This document shows positions 37,391 to 44,700 of a stretch of 64,000 nt of DNA, piece after piece. Each line of letters opens with the position of its first letter. Position 1 is the first letter of the stretch. Both the position numbers and the translations under genes were made by a program. This DNA comes from Ammonifex degensii KC4 (GTDB lineage Bacteria > Bacillota > Desulfotomaculia > Desulfotomaculales > Ammonificaceae): the NCBI RefSeq assembly GCF_000024605.1, contig NC_013385.1, positions 62,001 to 126,000 on the forward strand. Direction: 5' to 3'. Under the pieces are notes generated by a model that worked only from the letters and a program-made list of their open reading frames with translations, was not told the DNA's origin and made no database searches.

Positions 37391-37813
37391 ATGAAAAGGG
37401 AAAGAATAGTTGCTCCTAACGCTCCTTCGGCTATAGGGCCTTATTCTCAAGCTGTACGTGTAGGTTCATTGGTATTTGTCTCTGGCCAGGTACCGTTAGA
37501 TCCGTCCACAGGTCAGTTAGTAGAGGGAGATATAGGAACGCAGACGGAGCGCGCTATTCAAAATATAGAGGCTATTCTTGAGGCAGCAGGCTTAGGACTG
37601 AAAAATGTAGTAAAGACTACAGTTTTTTTGACGGATATTAACGAATTTCCTGTTGTTAACGAGGTGTACGCACGTTATTTTGGAGATAGTTTGCCAGCTC
37701 GTTCGGCTGTCCAAGTTGCAGGTTTGCCTAAAGGAGCACGAGTGGAAATAGAAGCAATAGCATGGGATCCGGGTCACGGTAAAGAGGGTGTGGCAGGGAA
37801 AACCAGCCAATAA
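37391..37813 (+). CDS. ridA: RidA-family enamine/imine deaminase
   Basis: A 140-residue protein of the YjgF/YER057c/UK114 family. It contains APSAIGPYSQAV, VSGQVPLDPSTGQLV, the catalytic Arg region PARSAVQVAGLPKGARVEIEAIA and VVKTTVFLTDINEF. It hydrolyses reactive 2-aminoacrylate-type imines made by PLP dehydratases, which fits the enzyme two genes upstream. The ATG at 37391 was chosen because aaaggagggttacgtagaa precedes it. The C-terminal extension (WDPGHGKEGVAGKTSQ) is longer than usual. Confidence 0.92.
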   Translation: MKRERIVAPNAPSAIGPYSQAVRVGSLVFVSGQVPLDPSTGQLVEGDIGTQTERAIQNIEAILEAAGLGLKNVVKTTVFLTDINEFPVVNEVYARYFGDSLPARSAVQVAGLPKGARVEIEAIAWDPGHGKEGVAGKTSQ

Positions 37814-37823
37814 CCTGTATGTG

Positions 37824-37930
37824 GTATCTGTGGAGGTATATAAGGACCCACCGCCAGGAGCTCCGCAGCTACGCAACTGCACCTGGCGGTGGGTCCTATG
37901 TATGCAGCACAGTGTTCTTGGAGATCCTTA
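37824..37930. repeat. Structured ~105-bp repeat, copy 1
   Basis: An outer 16-bp perfect stem (AGGACCCACCGCCAGG at 37843-37858 with 37882-37897) encloses an inner 4-bp hairpin (GCAG 37865-37868, CTGC 37877-37880) with loop CTACGCAA. Flanks (gtatctgtgg... and ...gtgttcttggagatcctta) are shared with copy 2 at 39714-39818. It lies just after ridA and could also act as its terminator, though no T-run follows. Confidence 0.8.
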
Positions 37931-38084
37931 GTTTTGAACCCTTCATAGGTAGGCTCAAATTCCTCTTTTGCAGGCTTAAAATCTAACTTCCAGGAGTTAA
38001 GTGCCGGATCCTCAAACGACTGTTCGCCGGAAGCCCTAATCTTTTCCTACTCCCATGCCCCTGCAACTCTCGAGCTTTTGTTAA

Positions 38085-38507
38085 TCCTTAAAGAGTGTCG
38101 CCCTGAGGAGAGGCCGGAGTTCCGTTCACAGAGGTTCTTAGAGTTGTTCACAGAGGTTCTTAGAGTTGAAGAGCATATTAGAAAGGGTGGGGATCCCCCC
38201 TCTTTTACACTTGGTAAGATGTATTTCGAACAAAAAGGAGGAACCTATCTGATGTTGTTATACCTCCAACTAAGGCGAAGCGGAAATCCCCACCCAGCTA
38301 CCTTAAGTGGGTAACCTCTCTTCTCGCCACTCATAGCTCTGACGAAGTGGCTCGCATAATGGGCTTGTTCCGTCTGCTGGGTGTGTGAGTCGTTCAACTG
38401 CGGTGGCAAGAATCCGGCGGCAACTTCTCTGCCTGTATCCTCTCCCCCGTGGGATCACTCACCTGGAAACGAGACCCTTGCTGTGAACGAGACTCTAGCT
38501 CAATACA
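38085..38507 (+). mobile_element. Internally deleted remnant of an IS481-like element
   Basis: The left part resembles the leader of the intact element at 59714-60983 (gttcacagaggttctt, duplicated here; ggggatcccccctc; aaaggaggaacc). It is followed by a decayed start of the transposase (LRRSGNP, then EVARIMG and ESGGN in shifted frames). It then jumps to the transposase C-terminus (NETLA..., ETLAQY) and ends with TGTATTGAGC (read on the minus strand), the same terminus as the intact copy. Most of the transposase is missing. The stop codon of the neighbouring gate-domain gene (38500) is supplied by this element. 37931-38084 shows nothing recognisable. Confidence 0.75.
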
Positions 38508-38964
38508 AGTATAAACGTACCGGTGCTTGCTTGTTGTAGCATTTCGCTACAAGAAAGACTATTGCCACCGTCAGAGCTAAGCGCCCACCCAGAATTATAG
38601 CCAGATTGGCTCCTAAGGCCAGGAAGATGATCGTATCTTCTATCACAGAATGGGTTAACCCTAAAAAAAGGTTGAGCAGTAAAACTTCTCGGTGATGTAA
38701 TTTGGCTTTCCGGACCTCTTCAATAATTATACCCGCACTGTAGGTCAGTCCAAAAATAACCCCCACGAGCAGAGGGAAAGCAGTCGACTCTGACATTCCA
38801 AACCAGGACAGCCTATGCCCCAATTTTTTGGAAAACTGCTGCCAAAAGGGTAGCTCCTGCAAAACCTCAAGCACAATCATCAAGGGGAAAATGATGGTTC
38901 CCATAATTAAGACGTTATGTAGTGCGCCTTTTAGGACGTCTCCGGCCACAGAGACCCAATCCAA
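38500..38964 (-). CDS. Nucleoside-recognition (gate) domain membrane protein, truncated at its 3' end
   Basis: A 154-residue protein with about four hydrophobic helices and the gate-domain pattern (GALHNVLIMGTIIFPLMIVLEVLQE, STAFPLLVGVIFGLTYSAGIIIEE, LFLGLTHSVIEDTIIFLALGAN). Relatives pair with a second gate protein, as with SpmA/SpmB or YjiH/YjiG, and are thought to form a transporter or channel. The last codons and the TGA come from an IS481-like remnant that interrupts the 3' end. Starts with ATG 22 bases after the partner gene. Confidence 0.75.
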   Translation of the reverse strand: MDWVSVAGDVLKGALHNVLIMGTIIFPLMIVLEVLQELPFWQQFSKKLGHRLSWFGMSESTAFPLLVGVIFGLTYSAGIIIEEVRKAKLHHREVLLLNLFLGLTHSVIEDTIIFLALGANLAIILGGRLALTVAIVFLVAKCYNKQAPVRLYLY

Positions 38965-38986
38965 CCTGTATCTCCCTCCCTCTACT

Positions 38987-39418
38987 CTACAAGACCAGGT
39001 TCAATAGTAAGCCAACTCCCAGAGCTGTCGCTAGCCGGAAGCTCCCCATTAACAGGGGGTTAACTCCTATCTGAGCTGAAATGGCCGATTCTGTAGGTAA
39101 GTTATGAGAGAGGAGTAGCATTATACCCAAAATAGTCACTTCCCGTGCAGAAAGAGAAAGAGAGGCAATCACCCCCACTGCCGCATAAATGTTTAGAACG
39201 TTGCCCATCACCAGGGCAAGAGCTGCTTCTCCGGGGAGACCGAAATTATGCATAAGCGGTGAACAGAGGCTAGCGAGCCAAGATAAAAAAGGTGTATGCT
39301 TTAATAAGGTGACCGTTACGTAGATAGGTACCGTTACTTTAACAAGCTTCCAGGTAGTGATAGCCCCCTTACATAGCCCCCGGCAAAATACTTTCCTGCC
39401 GTCCATGGTTTTTTTCAT
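38987..39418 (-). CDS. Gate-domain membrane protein (partner of the downstream gene)
   Basis: A 143-residue protein with about four hydrophobic segments and a gate-type motif (GEAALALVMGNVLNIYAAVGVIASLSLSAREVTILGIMLLLSHNLPTESAI). It is the YjiG/SpmB-like half of a two-gene gate system. The ATG overlaps the upstream small frame by four bases (ATGA), suggesting co-translation. Same AT-richer composition as the rest of the island. Confidence 0.72.
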   Translation of the reverse strand: MKKTMDGRKVFCRGLCKGAITTWKLVKVTVPIYVTVTLLKHTPFLSWLASLCSPLMHNFGLPGEAALALVMGNVLNIYAAVGVIASLSLSAREVTILGIMLLLSHNLPTESAISAQIGVNPLLMGSFRLATALGVGLLLNLVL

Positions 39419-39645
39419 CTTTTGGTGCCCCCCCGAACTATCATCTTGGCTAGCAGTAAAGCAGGGCCTATTTTTTTAGCCGAACCTGAAGGTAAGAGGA
39501 AAAGAAGGATGATTTCAGTATATGTACCAACGCAAGTTTTTATTCCCTTCTGCAAATGTTGTGCCAACGTATCATCGAGTTTCCCTAAAAAAGAATTATC
39601 CACTAGTTGGCCAGCCTTAACCTGGCTCGTAGCTACCACCACCAA
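39415..39645 (-). CDS. Small hypothetical protein or 3' fragment of a lost gene
   Basis: A 76-residue frame ending in an ATGA overlap with the gate-domain gene, which argues that it was translated. It has one hydrophobic segment (EIILLFLLPSGSAKKIGPALLLAKMIV). The frame is open to a TAG near 39711, directly beside the structured repeat copy 2, and the extra residues look equally protein-like, so it may be the tail of a larger gene cut off there. No family recognised. TTG at 39645 has no good ribosome binding site. Confidence 0.4.
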   Translation of the reverse strand: MVVVATSQVKAGQLVDNSFLGKLDDTLAQHLQKGIKTCVGTYTEIILLFLLPSGSAKKIGPALLLAKMIVRGGTKR

Positions 39646-39713
39646 TTCCTGCTCTTTGACTGCTGGATTTAGTAGCTCTATCCCGTTATATTTGCCTTCA
39701 CACTTCTACAGCA

Positions 39714-39818
39714 GTATCTATGAAAGCATATAAGGACCACCCCCGGGAGCTCTGTGGCTACGTAACTACACCTGGCGGTGGTCCTAGCGCGTGTGGCATG
39801 GTGTTCTTAGACACCTTA
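39714..39818. repeat. Structured ~105-bp repeat, copy 2
   Basis: It shares sequence and fold with 37824-37930. The outer stem is 39733-39747 with 39771-39785 (one mismatch, one G-U). The inner stem is GTGG (39754-39757) with CTAC (39766-39769) around loop CTACGTAA. Relative to copy 1 the outer stem lacks one base on each side at matching places, and inner pairs change C-G to T-A and A-T to G-T. It overlaps the symporter stop by a few bases. Confidence 0.8.
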
Positions 39819-41039
39819 AGTGACTTGATTTCCGCTAAACTTGTGTAGCACAAGTGCCGCTACTGTGTTTCCGAACACATTAATAGCTGTTCTCCCCATA
39901 TCCATAAGCCTGTCTACACCAGCTAGGATAGCAATTCCTTCTATGGGGAGCCCTAAGGTAGTCAGCACGGTCGCTATTACTACTAATGCTGCTGCAGGAA
40001 TCCCTGCGCCGCCTTTGTTAGCGATTAGCGTGGTTAGTAATATTGTTAATATTGTAGGCGTATCCAAGTGAAGTCCATATGCTTCTACTAGGAAACATAC
40101 TGCTAGCGATTGATACAGAGCTGCCCCGTCGAGGTTAAAGCTATACCCTAGCGGCAACACAAAAGATACTATCCTGTCGGGAATGCCATGTTTTTCCAGT
40201 ATTTCCATACGTCTGGGCAACGTTATCTCCGAGGAGGCTGTTGTAAATGCTAGTAGTAATGGTTCTAGGATTCTCTTAGTAGTCGCGAAAGGATTCTGCC
40301 CTAGCATGGATACTATTATCCAAAATAGGACCATAACAATAAGTACCCCAAGGTACATCACGCCAACCAACTTAAACAATCCCAAGATCACGCTTCCTCT
40401 CTGCGTGGCAAAGATCCAGGCCATAATTGCGGCTACTGCTATTGGTGCAGTTGTAATGATTCCTCCGGTTAACTTGAACATTGCGTTTAAGATACCTTCG
40501 AGTAAATTAGTTATGTATCTCGATTTCTCTCCAATCGCAGCTAGCGATAGTCCGAAACATATAGCAAAGAATAAGGTAGGAAGCATTTTTTGATTCGCCA
40601 TAGCAGCTATCACATTGTCCGGTATTATATCTAACAAAAACTTTACCCAATCTATAGAGGTGGCCAGGTTCTCGGGGAGCTTTCCTGTCGGTTGTAGTGC
40701 GGCGCCTGCTGCAGGGTGGAAAATTGCATTAAGTCCGATACCTAGGGCAACACAAATGCTGGTCGCAAGGTAGAACCATGCGAACGCTAAGATTCCCAGT
40801 CGACCAAGTTGTTTTATGTCGTTACCCATCTTGTAGACGCCTAACGTCACTGCCGAGAAGACCAAAGGAATCACTATCATCTTTATTGCTTTGATGAAGG
40901 CAGTACCTACCGGCTGAAGAGTTGCTCCAAACTTCGGCCAGATTGCCCCTATCGCAATGCCTACCACCATGCCTACCAGAAGTTGTGCCCATAGCGGTAC
41001 TCTCTTCCTGTTTGCGCCATTTTTTGTGTCCTTACCCAT
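39816..41039 (-). CDS. Dicarboxylate/amino acid:cation symporter (DAACS, GltP-like)
   Basis: A 407-residue protein with eight helices and two re-entrant loops of the SLC1 fold. Key motifs are GTAFIKAIKMIVIPLVFSAVTLGV, the HP1 loop TTASSEITLPRRMEILEKHG, and LPLGYSFNLDGAALYQSLAVCFLVEAYG with the cation-binding N-x-D. It imports glutamate, aspartate or C4-dicarboxylates with Na+ or H+. It is transcribed from a promoter covered by a perfect palindrome (41072-41094). It probably supplies the substrate for the PLP enzyme in the same island; the exact substrate is unknown. Confidence 0.88.
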   Translation of the reverse strand: MGKDTKNGANRKRVPLWAQLLVGMVVGIAIGAIWPKFGATLQPVGTAFIKAIKMIVIPLVFSAVTLGVYKMGNDIKQLGRLGILAFAWFYLATSICVALGIGLNAIFHPAAGAALQPTGKLPENLATSIDWVKFLLDIIPDNVIAAMANQKMLPTLFFAICFGLSLAAIGEKSRYITNLLEGILNAMFKLTGGIITTAPIAVAAIMAWIFATQRGSVILGLFKLVGVMYLGVLIVMVLFWIIVSMLGQNPFATTKRILEPLLLAFTTASSEITLPRRMEILEKHGIPDRIVSFVLPLGYSFNLDGAALYQSLAVCFLVEAYGLHLDTPTILTILLTTLIANKGGAGIPAAALVVIATVLTTLGLPIEGIAILAGVDRLMDMGRTAINVFGNTVAALVLHKFSGNQVT

Positions 41040-41071
41040 AACCCTTCCCCCTTCGCAATTTTTTTTGAGAG

Positions 41072-41100
41072 ATTATACAAATTTTTTGTATAATGCGCAA
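41072..41100 (-). promoter_or_regulatory. Symporter promoter overlapped by a perfect palindrome
   Basis: On the minus strand TTGCGC (41095-41100), 17 bases and TATAAT (41072-41077) form a promoter 33 bases before the symporter start. The same bases contain ATTATACAAA-TTT-TTTGTATAAT (41072-41094), a perfect 10-bp inverted repeat that looks like an operator; the YheO-type regulator encoded nearby is one candidate ligand. Confidence 0.65.
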
Positions 41101-41223
41101 GAGAAAATTGGCCCGAGGACAAAAAATGTGGTTGAAGGAGCCTCGCTTGTAGCAGGTACGGGTGCAACAGGAGTACCGCTTAGAGTTCTTCAGGCCACCA
41201 AAACGGCACCAAAGAAACATTAA

Positions 41224-41250
41224 AGGCTTCCGGGGTTTTGCCGGAAGCCT
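41224..41250 (-). terminator. Hairpin downstream of tRNA-Val
   Basis: AGGCTTCCGG (41224-41233) pairs perfectly with CCGGAAGCCT (41241-41250). It lies ten bases beyond the 3' end of the tRNA on the minus strand and is followed by a short T-containing stretch, consistent with an intrinsic terminator. Confidence 0.65.
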
Positions 41251-41259
41251 TGATTTTCC

Positions 41260-41334
41260 TGGTGGGCGGAGCTGGAATCGAACCAGCGACCTTCTGCGCG
41301 TCAAGCAGACGTTCTCCCACTGAACTATCCGCCC
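41260..41334 (-). tRNA. tRNA-Val (anticodon GAC)
   Basis: On the minus strand the acceptor stem GGGCGGA pairs with TCCGCCC. The D-arm contains AGTTCAGTGGGAGAAC. The anticodon arm TCTGC-TTGACGC-GCAGA gives anticodon GAC (valine, codon GUC, and GUU by wobble). The T-arm has GGTTCGATTCC. The discriminator is A and the CCA end is encoded (41260-41262). A 75-nucleotide gene. It marks the right edge of the AT-richer island, a common integration landmark, but I see no attachment-site repeat. Confidence 0.95.
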
Positions 41335-41430
41335 TCGCTGCCTCCATTATCGCACATCGTCTTTTATCTGTCAAGTTGGCCGGGGCTTGGTCATATAGAA
41401 TCAGCAGAAGTCGGGGAAGGTGGTGGAGGG

Positions 41431-42540
41431 GTGCGTCCGGCCACCGCCAGAGCTCTAGCAGGTTCCTTGCTCGTTGTTTTTTTTGTCATCATGATCACCC
41501 ACCCCGCTGCCGTGTACCGGGGAGCACTAAGAGGCCTTAGTATCTGGTGGGAGGTGGTTTTCCCTTCACTGCTCCCCTTCTTCATTACCACCGAGCTCCT
41601 TCTGGCTTTTGGGGTGATCCACTTCCTGGGATCGCTGCTCGAACCTTTAACTTTTCGCCTTTTCCGCCTGCCGGGGACGGCAGCCTTCGTACTGGCGGTG
41701 GGCTTCACTTCGGGCTACCCCATGGGAGCGGCAGCGGCGGCCAGACTTAAAAGTCAGGGTCTTTTGACCGCTGCGGAAGCAGCGCGCTTGGCCGCCTTCG
41801 CCAACAACTCCAGCCCCCTTTTTATTCTGGTGGCAGTTGCCGTGGGAATTTATCGCCTGCCAGAGATGGGGCCTTTCTTGGCGCTGGTGCACTACGGCAG
41901 CAATTTGCTGGTGGGACTGACTTTCCGCTTCTTCTCCCCTGCCGGACGCCCTTTTCTTCCCCGTTCTCGCTACTCACTGGCCGAGGGGCGGAAGCTTGCT
42001 CCTTTAGGGCAAACGCTGGGCGAAGCTATGCGACAGGCGGTGAATAATCTTCTGGTGATTGCGGGATTCATCGGTCTTTTTGGCGTGCTATGGGAGCTTC
42101 TAAAGGATATAAGCGACTGGCAAGGAGGTACTTCACTCCTCTTCGGGGCGGGAGCAGGCTTTCTGGAGGTGACGCTGGGTATTAAAGGAGTAGCCGAGAC
42201 GGCCCTTCCCTTAAAAACAAAGGTATGGCTTACGGAGGTCTGGCTTGCCTGGCAGGGACTGAGCGTCATAGTCCAGGTCTGGAGCTTTTTGAGTCAGGCT
42301 GGAGTCTCTCTCCTCCCTTTTTTGGGGGGGAGGATCTTGCAGATCGTCTACGCTTCCATTCTCACCCTTGCCCTTTTCCCCTTCTTTGCCTCCGGCTGGT
42401 CGCAAGCTGCTGCCGCGCACTTCACCTTTGTCCCTTCTTTTTCCTGGGTCCTCCTGGGCTCGACTGGTCTTTGCCTGGCAAGCTTTTTATTTTTACTCCT
42501 CCTTGCTTTAGTTATTGGCTGCTGCCGTTTCCGGTCCTGA
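41431..42540 (+). CDS. ylbJ: Sporulation integral membrane protein YlbJ
   Basis: A 369-residue protein with about eight membrane helices and two gate-domain regions: GLSIWWEVVFPSLLPFFITTELLLAFG with VGFTSGYPMGAAAAARLKSQGLLTAAEAARLAAFANNSSP, and later AVNNLLVIAGFIGLFGVLWELL. This is the YlbJ pattern, a mother-cell protein needed for spore formation. GTG start at 41431 close behind gtggaggg. It is convergent with the coiled-coil/coaD/rsmD genes, a common neighbourhood in Clostridia. Confidence 0.88.
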   Translation: MRPATARALAGSLLVVFFVIMITHPAAVYRGALRGLSIWWEVVFPSLLPFFITTELLLAFGVIHFLGSLLEPLTFRLFRLPGTAAFVLAVGFTSGYPMGAAAAARLKSQGLLTAAEAARLAAFANNSSPLFILVAVAVGIYRLPEMGPFLALVHYGSNLLVGLTFRFFSPAGRPFLPRSRYSLAEGRKLAPLGQTLGEAMRQAVNNLLVIAGFIGLFGVLWELLKDISDWQGGTSLLFGAGAGFLEVTLGIKGVAETALPLKTKVWLTEVWLAWQGLSVIVQVWSFLSQAGVSLLPFLGGRILQIVYASILTLALFPFFASGWSQAAAAHFTFVPSFSWVLLGSTGLCLASFLFLLLLALVIGCCRFRS

Positions 42541-42544
42541 AGGT

Positions 42545-42991
42545 CTATTTCATGCCGCGGAGCTCAGACCTTCCTTCCTGGATCTCTTTTAGGACCCGGT
42601 TGAGCCGCTCTTCCAGCTGGGCCAGTACTTCGTCCGCGTACTCCCTGGCCCTTATCTTTATCTCCCGCGCTATCTCTTCAGCCTTGCCTACTACCGCTTC
42701 GGCCCGCTCTTTGGCCTGGCGCACGATCTCGCTTTCCTCGGCGCGGCGGGCTATCTCTTCCTGGGCGGCAGAGATTATCCGCTCGGCTTCCTTGCGGGCG
42801 TCTTCCAGCACCTTTTCGCGTTCCTCAACCAGCCATTTGGCCCTGCGCAGTTCTTCCGGCAGGATGCTTCGCAGCTTGTCTAAGAGGTCAAGCACTTTAT
42901 CTTCGTCCACGATCACTTTTCTGGTCAGTGGTATGCGGCTGGACTGCGCAATAAGTTCCTCCAGTTCGTTGAGCAAATCCAGAAATTCCAA
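42545..42991 (-). CDS. Coiled-coil protein next to coaD (function unknown)
   Basis: A 148-residue soluble protein, nearly all charged helix. After a short start (MEFLDLLNELEELIAQSSRIPLTRKVIVDEDKVLDLLDKLRSILPEELRRAK) it is a continuous Glu/Arg/Ala coiled coil like the stalk part of an ATPase or DivIVA-like protein. Homologues with the same start sit beside coaD in many Clostridia. It follows coaD by four bases in one operon. No enzyme motif is visible. Confidence 0.75.
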   Translation of the reverse strand: MEFLDLLNELEELIAQSSRIPLTRKVIVDEDKVLDLLDKLRSILPEELRRAKWLVEEREKVLEDARKEAERIISAAQEEIARRAEESEIVRQAKERAEAVVGKAEEIAREIKIRAREYADEVLAQLEERLNRVLKEIQEGRSELRGMK

Positions 42992-42995
42992 GGTA

Positions 42996-43496
42996 TTACT
43001 CCTCCCCCAGCCTTTTTATTTCCCGAAACTTGGCCCTAAGACGGGCTTCCACCGGCGGCGGCACCATGTCCTTGAGGCATCCGCCGTAGTAGGCCACCTC
43101 TTTCACGGCGCTGGAGCTTATGAAGGAATACTTGGCCTCGGTCATCAAAAAAAGGGTTTCGATTTCAGGAGCCAGCTTTTTGTTGGTGAGGGCCATGACG
43201 AACTCGTTTTCGAAGTCGGATATAGCTCTGAGCCCCCGGATTATGGCGCAGGCTCCCTGACGGCGGGCGTACTCCACCGTGAGGCCGCGGTAGGCGTCGA
43301 TGCGCACCTTGGGCAGGTCTTTTAAGACCTCGTGTAGCATTTCCAGCCTTTCTTCTAAGCTGAAAAGCGCTTTCTTTTGCGGGTTTTCGGCAATGGCCAC
43401 GATCAACGTATCAAAAAGCTGGCAGGCGCGCTTTATGATGTCCAGATGGCCGTTGGTTATAGGGTCGAAGCTTCCCGGATAGACCGCTACTCGCAA
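42996..43496 (-). CDS. coaD: Phosphopantetheine adenylyltransferase
   Basis: A 166-residue nucleotidyltransferase. It starts MRVAVYPGSFDPITNGHLDIIKRA with the adenylyl-binding T/HxGH motif (TNGH), and has RGLRAISDFENEFVMALTNKKL and SSSAVKEVAYYGG. It catalyses the penultimate step of coenzyme A synthesis (ATP + 4'-phosphopantetheine to dephospho-CoA). It overlaps rsmD by ten bases. Normal length. Confidence 0.96.
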   Translation of the reverse strand: MRVAVYPGSFDPITNGHLDIIKRACQLFDTLIVAIAENPQKKALFSLEERLEMLHEVLKDLPKVRIDAYRGLTVEYARRQGACAIIRGLRAISDFENEFVMALTNKKLAPEIETLFLMTEAKYSFISSSAVKEVAYYGGCLKDMVPPPVEARLRAKFREIKRLGEE

Positions 43497-44056
43497 ACCT
43501 TCTCCTCCTCCAGGGCATAAAAAGATAAAGCGGTATCGCCGTAGCGCTCGCGGCGCTTGAGCACCAGCCGGAGCACTTTGTCCGGAGGCAGCTCGCGGGC
43601 CGAGCTCTCCACCACGACTAGGCCCTCTGTTTTCAGCAGATCGAGTTCGGCAAGTAGCTGCAGCACCTTCTTCTCGTATCCCTTTTGGTAGGGGGGATCG
43701 ATGTAGACCAGGTCGAAGCGCTCTTTTTTGCGGGCCAGGTAGGGAAGAAGAGAGAGGACGTCACGGCCGTAAACCCGCGCTCTATTAGACAAGCCGGTAC
43801 GCTCAAGGTTTTCCCGGATGAGCTTCACTGCTCGCGGGTCCCGCTCTACAAAAACGGCGAACTTGGCCCCCCGGCTGAGGGCTTCAATACCCACACCTCC
43901 CGTCCCGGCGAAGAGATCGAGGAACCGGGACCCGGGAACCTGGCTGGCCAGGATGTTAAAAAGGGCTTCCTTCACCCTTTCTGAGGTGGGTCTGAGATCT
44001 TTCCCTTTCAGGGTGGCCAGCCGACAGCGCTTGGCTTCCCCACCGATCACCCGCAT
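43487..44056 (-). CDS. rsmD: 16S rRNA (guanine966-N2)-methyltransferase
   Basis: A 189-residue Rossmann-fold methyltransferase. It has MRVIGGEAKRCRL and RPTSERVKEALFNIL at the N-terminus, the SAM loop FLDLFAGTGGVGIEALSRGA, and catalytic VYIDPPYQKGY (DPPY). It methylates G966 of 16S rRNA. rsmD is usually next to recG in Clostridia; here recG is 11 kb away on the same strand. Co-transcribed with coaD. Confidence 0.94.
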   Translation of the reverse strand: MRVIGGEAKRCRLATLKGKDLRPTSERVKEALFNILASQVPGSRFLDLFAGTGGVGIEALSRGAKFAVFVERDPRAVKLIRENLERTGLSNRARVYGRDVLSLLPYLARKKERFDLVYIDPPYQKGYEKKVLQLLAELDLLKTEGLVVVESSARELPPDKVLRLVLKRRERYGDTALSFYALEEEKVCE

Positions 44057-44209
44057 GAATATCGCCTCGAAAGTATATTCGGTATTTTGCTCGAACTTAA
44101 TTATAGCATTCCCGGCATGGCAATTGCGCCACGTTCTTCTACATCTTCATCTCCTATTATTGGGATTGGGAAACTAATTTGGTTGGGCAGAAAAAAGGGA
44201 GGATTCCTC

Positions 44210-44566
44210 TTACCTGTCGCAACTACAAGCATCGCCCGAGACTTGGAGTGCTGCAATAAAGGCTGCAATGTTCTTTGCTGGGACACCAGTTCGCTCGGCC
44301 AAGAGCTTCACCAAGGGGTCGGAGACGAGGGAACAGTAGCGGGATAAAGGTGACGACGTGGTAACCTCGGTGACACCTACCAGTTCGTCCAAGGAGACAC
44401 CGAATAACTGGCTCAGCTTTACCAGCGTCTCTAGGCTAGGTTGCTTCACCCCTCGTTCCCAATTGGCTACAGTGGAGCGCTCTACGCCGACCATCCTGGC
44501 TACATCGTCTTGTCGGAGGCCCATCCTCTGACGCAGTTGTTTTAGAGTATCTCCGAACCGAATCAT
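44210..44566 (-). CDS. XRE-family transcriptional regulator
   Basis: A 118-residue protein with a classic N-terminal helix-turn-helix: LKQLRQRMGLRQDDVARMVGVERSTVANWERGVKQPSLETLVKLSQLFGVSLDELVG. The C-terminal ~50 residues are unassigned. The ATG at 44566 follows tgggggcggttatt. It is divergent from another XRE gene with 134 bases between that contain three GTTYC-N5-GRAAC-like sites; one of the pair probably controls this region. Confidence 0.85.
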   Translation of the reverse strand: MIRFGDTLKQLRQRMGLRQDDVARMVGVERSTVANWERGVKQPSLETLVKLSQLFGVSLDELVGVTEVTTSSPLSRYCSLVSDPLVKLLAERTGVPAKNIAAFIAALQVSGDACSCDR

Positions 44567-44593
44567 AATAACCGCCCCCAATGGGGTTTTGGT

Positions 44594-44608
44594 GTTTCTA
44601 TTAGAAAC
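44594..44608. promoter_or_regulatory. Palindromic operator site 1
   Basis: GTTTC-TATTA-GAAAC is a perfect 5-bp inverted repeat with a 5-base spacer. It lies just upstream of the minus-strand XRE gene (starts 44566), where it can govern that gene. It shares the GTTYC-N5-GRAAC pattern with 44659-44673. Confidence 0.65.
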
Positions 44609-44628
44609 CTTACTTCCCTTTCGCCCCA

Positions 44629-44673
44629 TTGACAAGTTTCCAAAAGAACACATATAATGTTCCCAGATGGAAC
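44629..44673 (+). promoter_or_regulatory. Consensus promoter with overlapping operators for the plus-strand XRE gene
   Basis: TTGACA (44629-44634), an 18-base spacer and TATAAT (44653-44658) match both sigma-A hexamers perfectly. GTTCC-CAGAT-GGAAC (44659-44673) covers the start-site region. An imperfect third copy, GTTTC-CAAAA-GAACA (44636-44650), fills the spacer. The promoter should be strong unless a repressor is bound. Confidence 0.75.
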
Positions 44674-44700
44674 ATCGAGGTGGCACAAAGGAGGTAGCCG

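Noticed and set aside
41221-41260. Integration attachment site at tRNA-Val
   Set aside because: No second copy of the tRNA 3' end was seen at the other edge of the AT-richer island and no integrase gene lies next to the tRNA.
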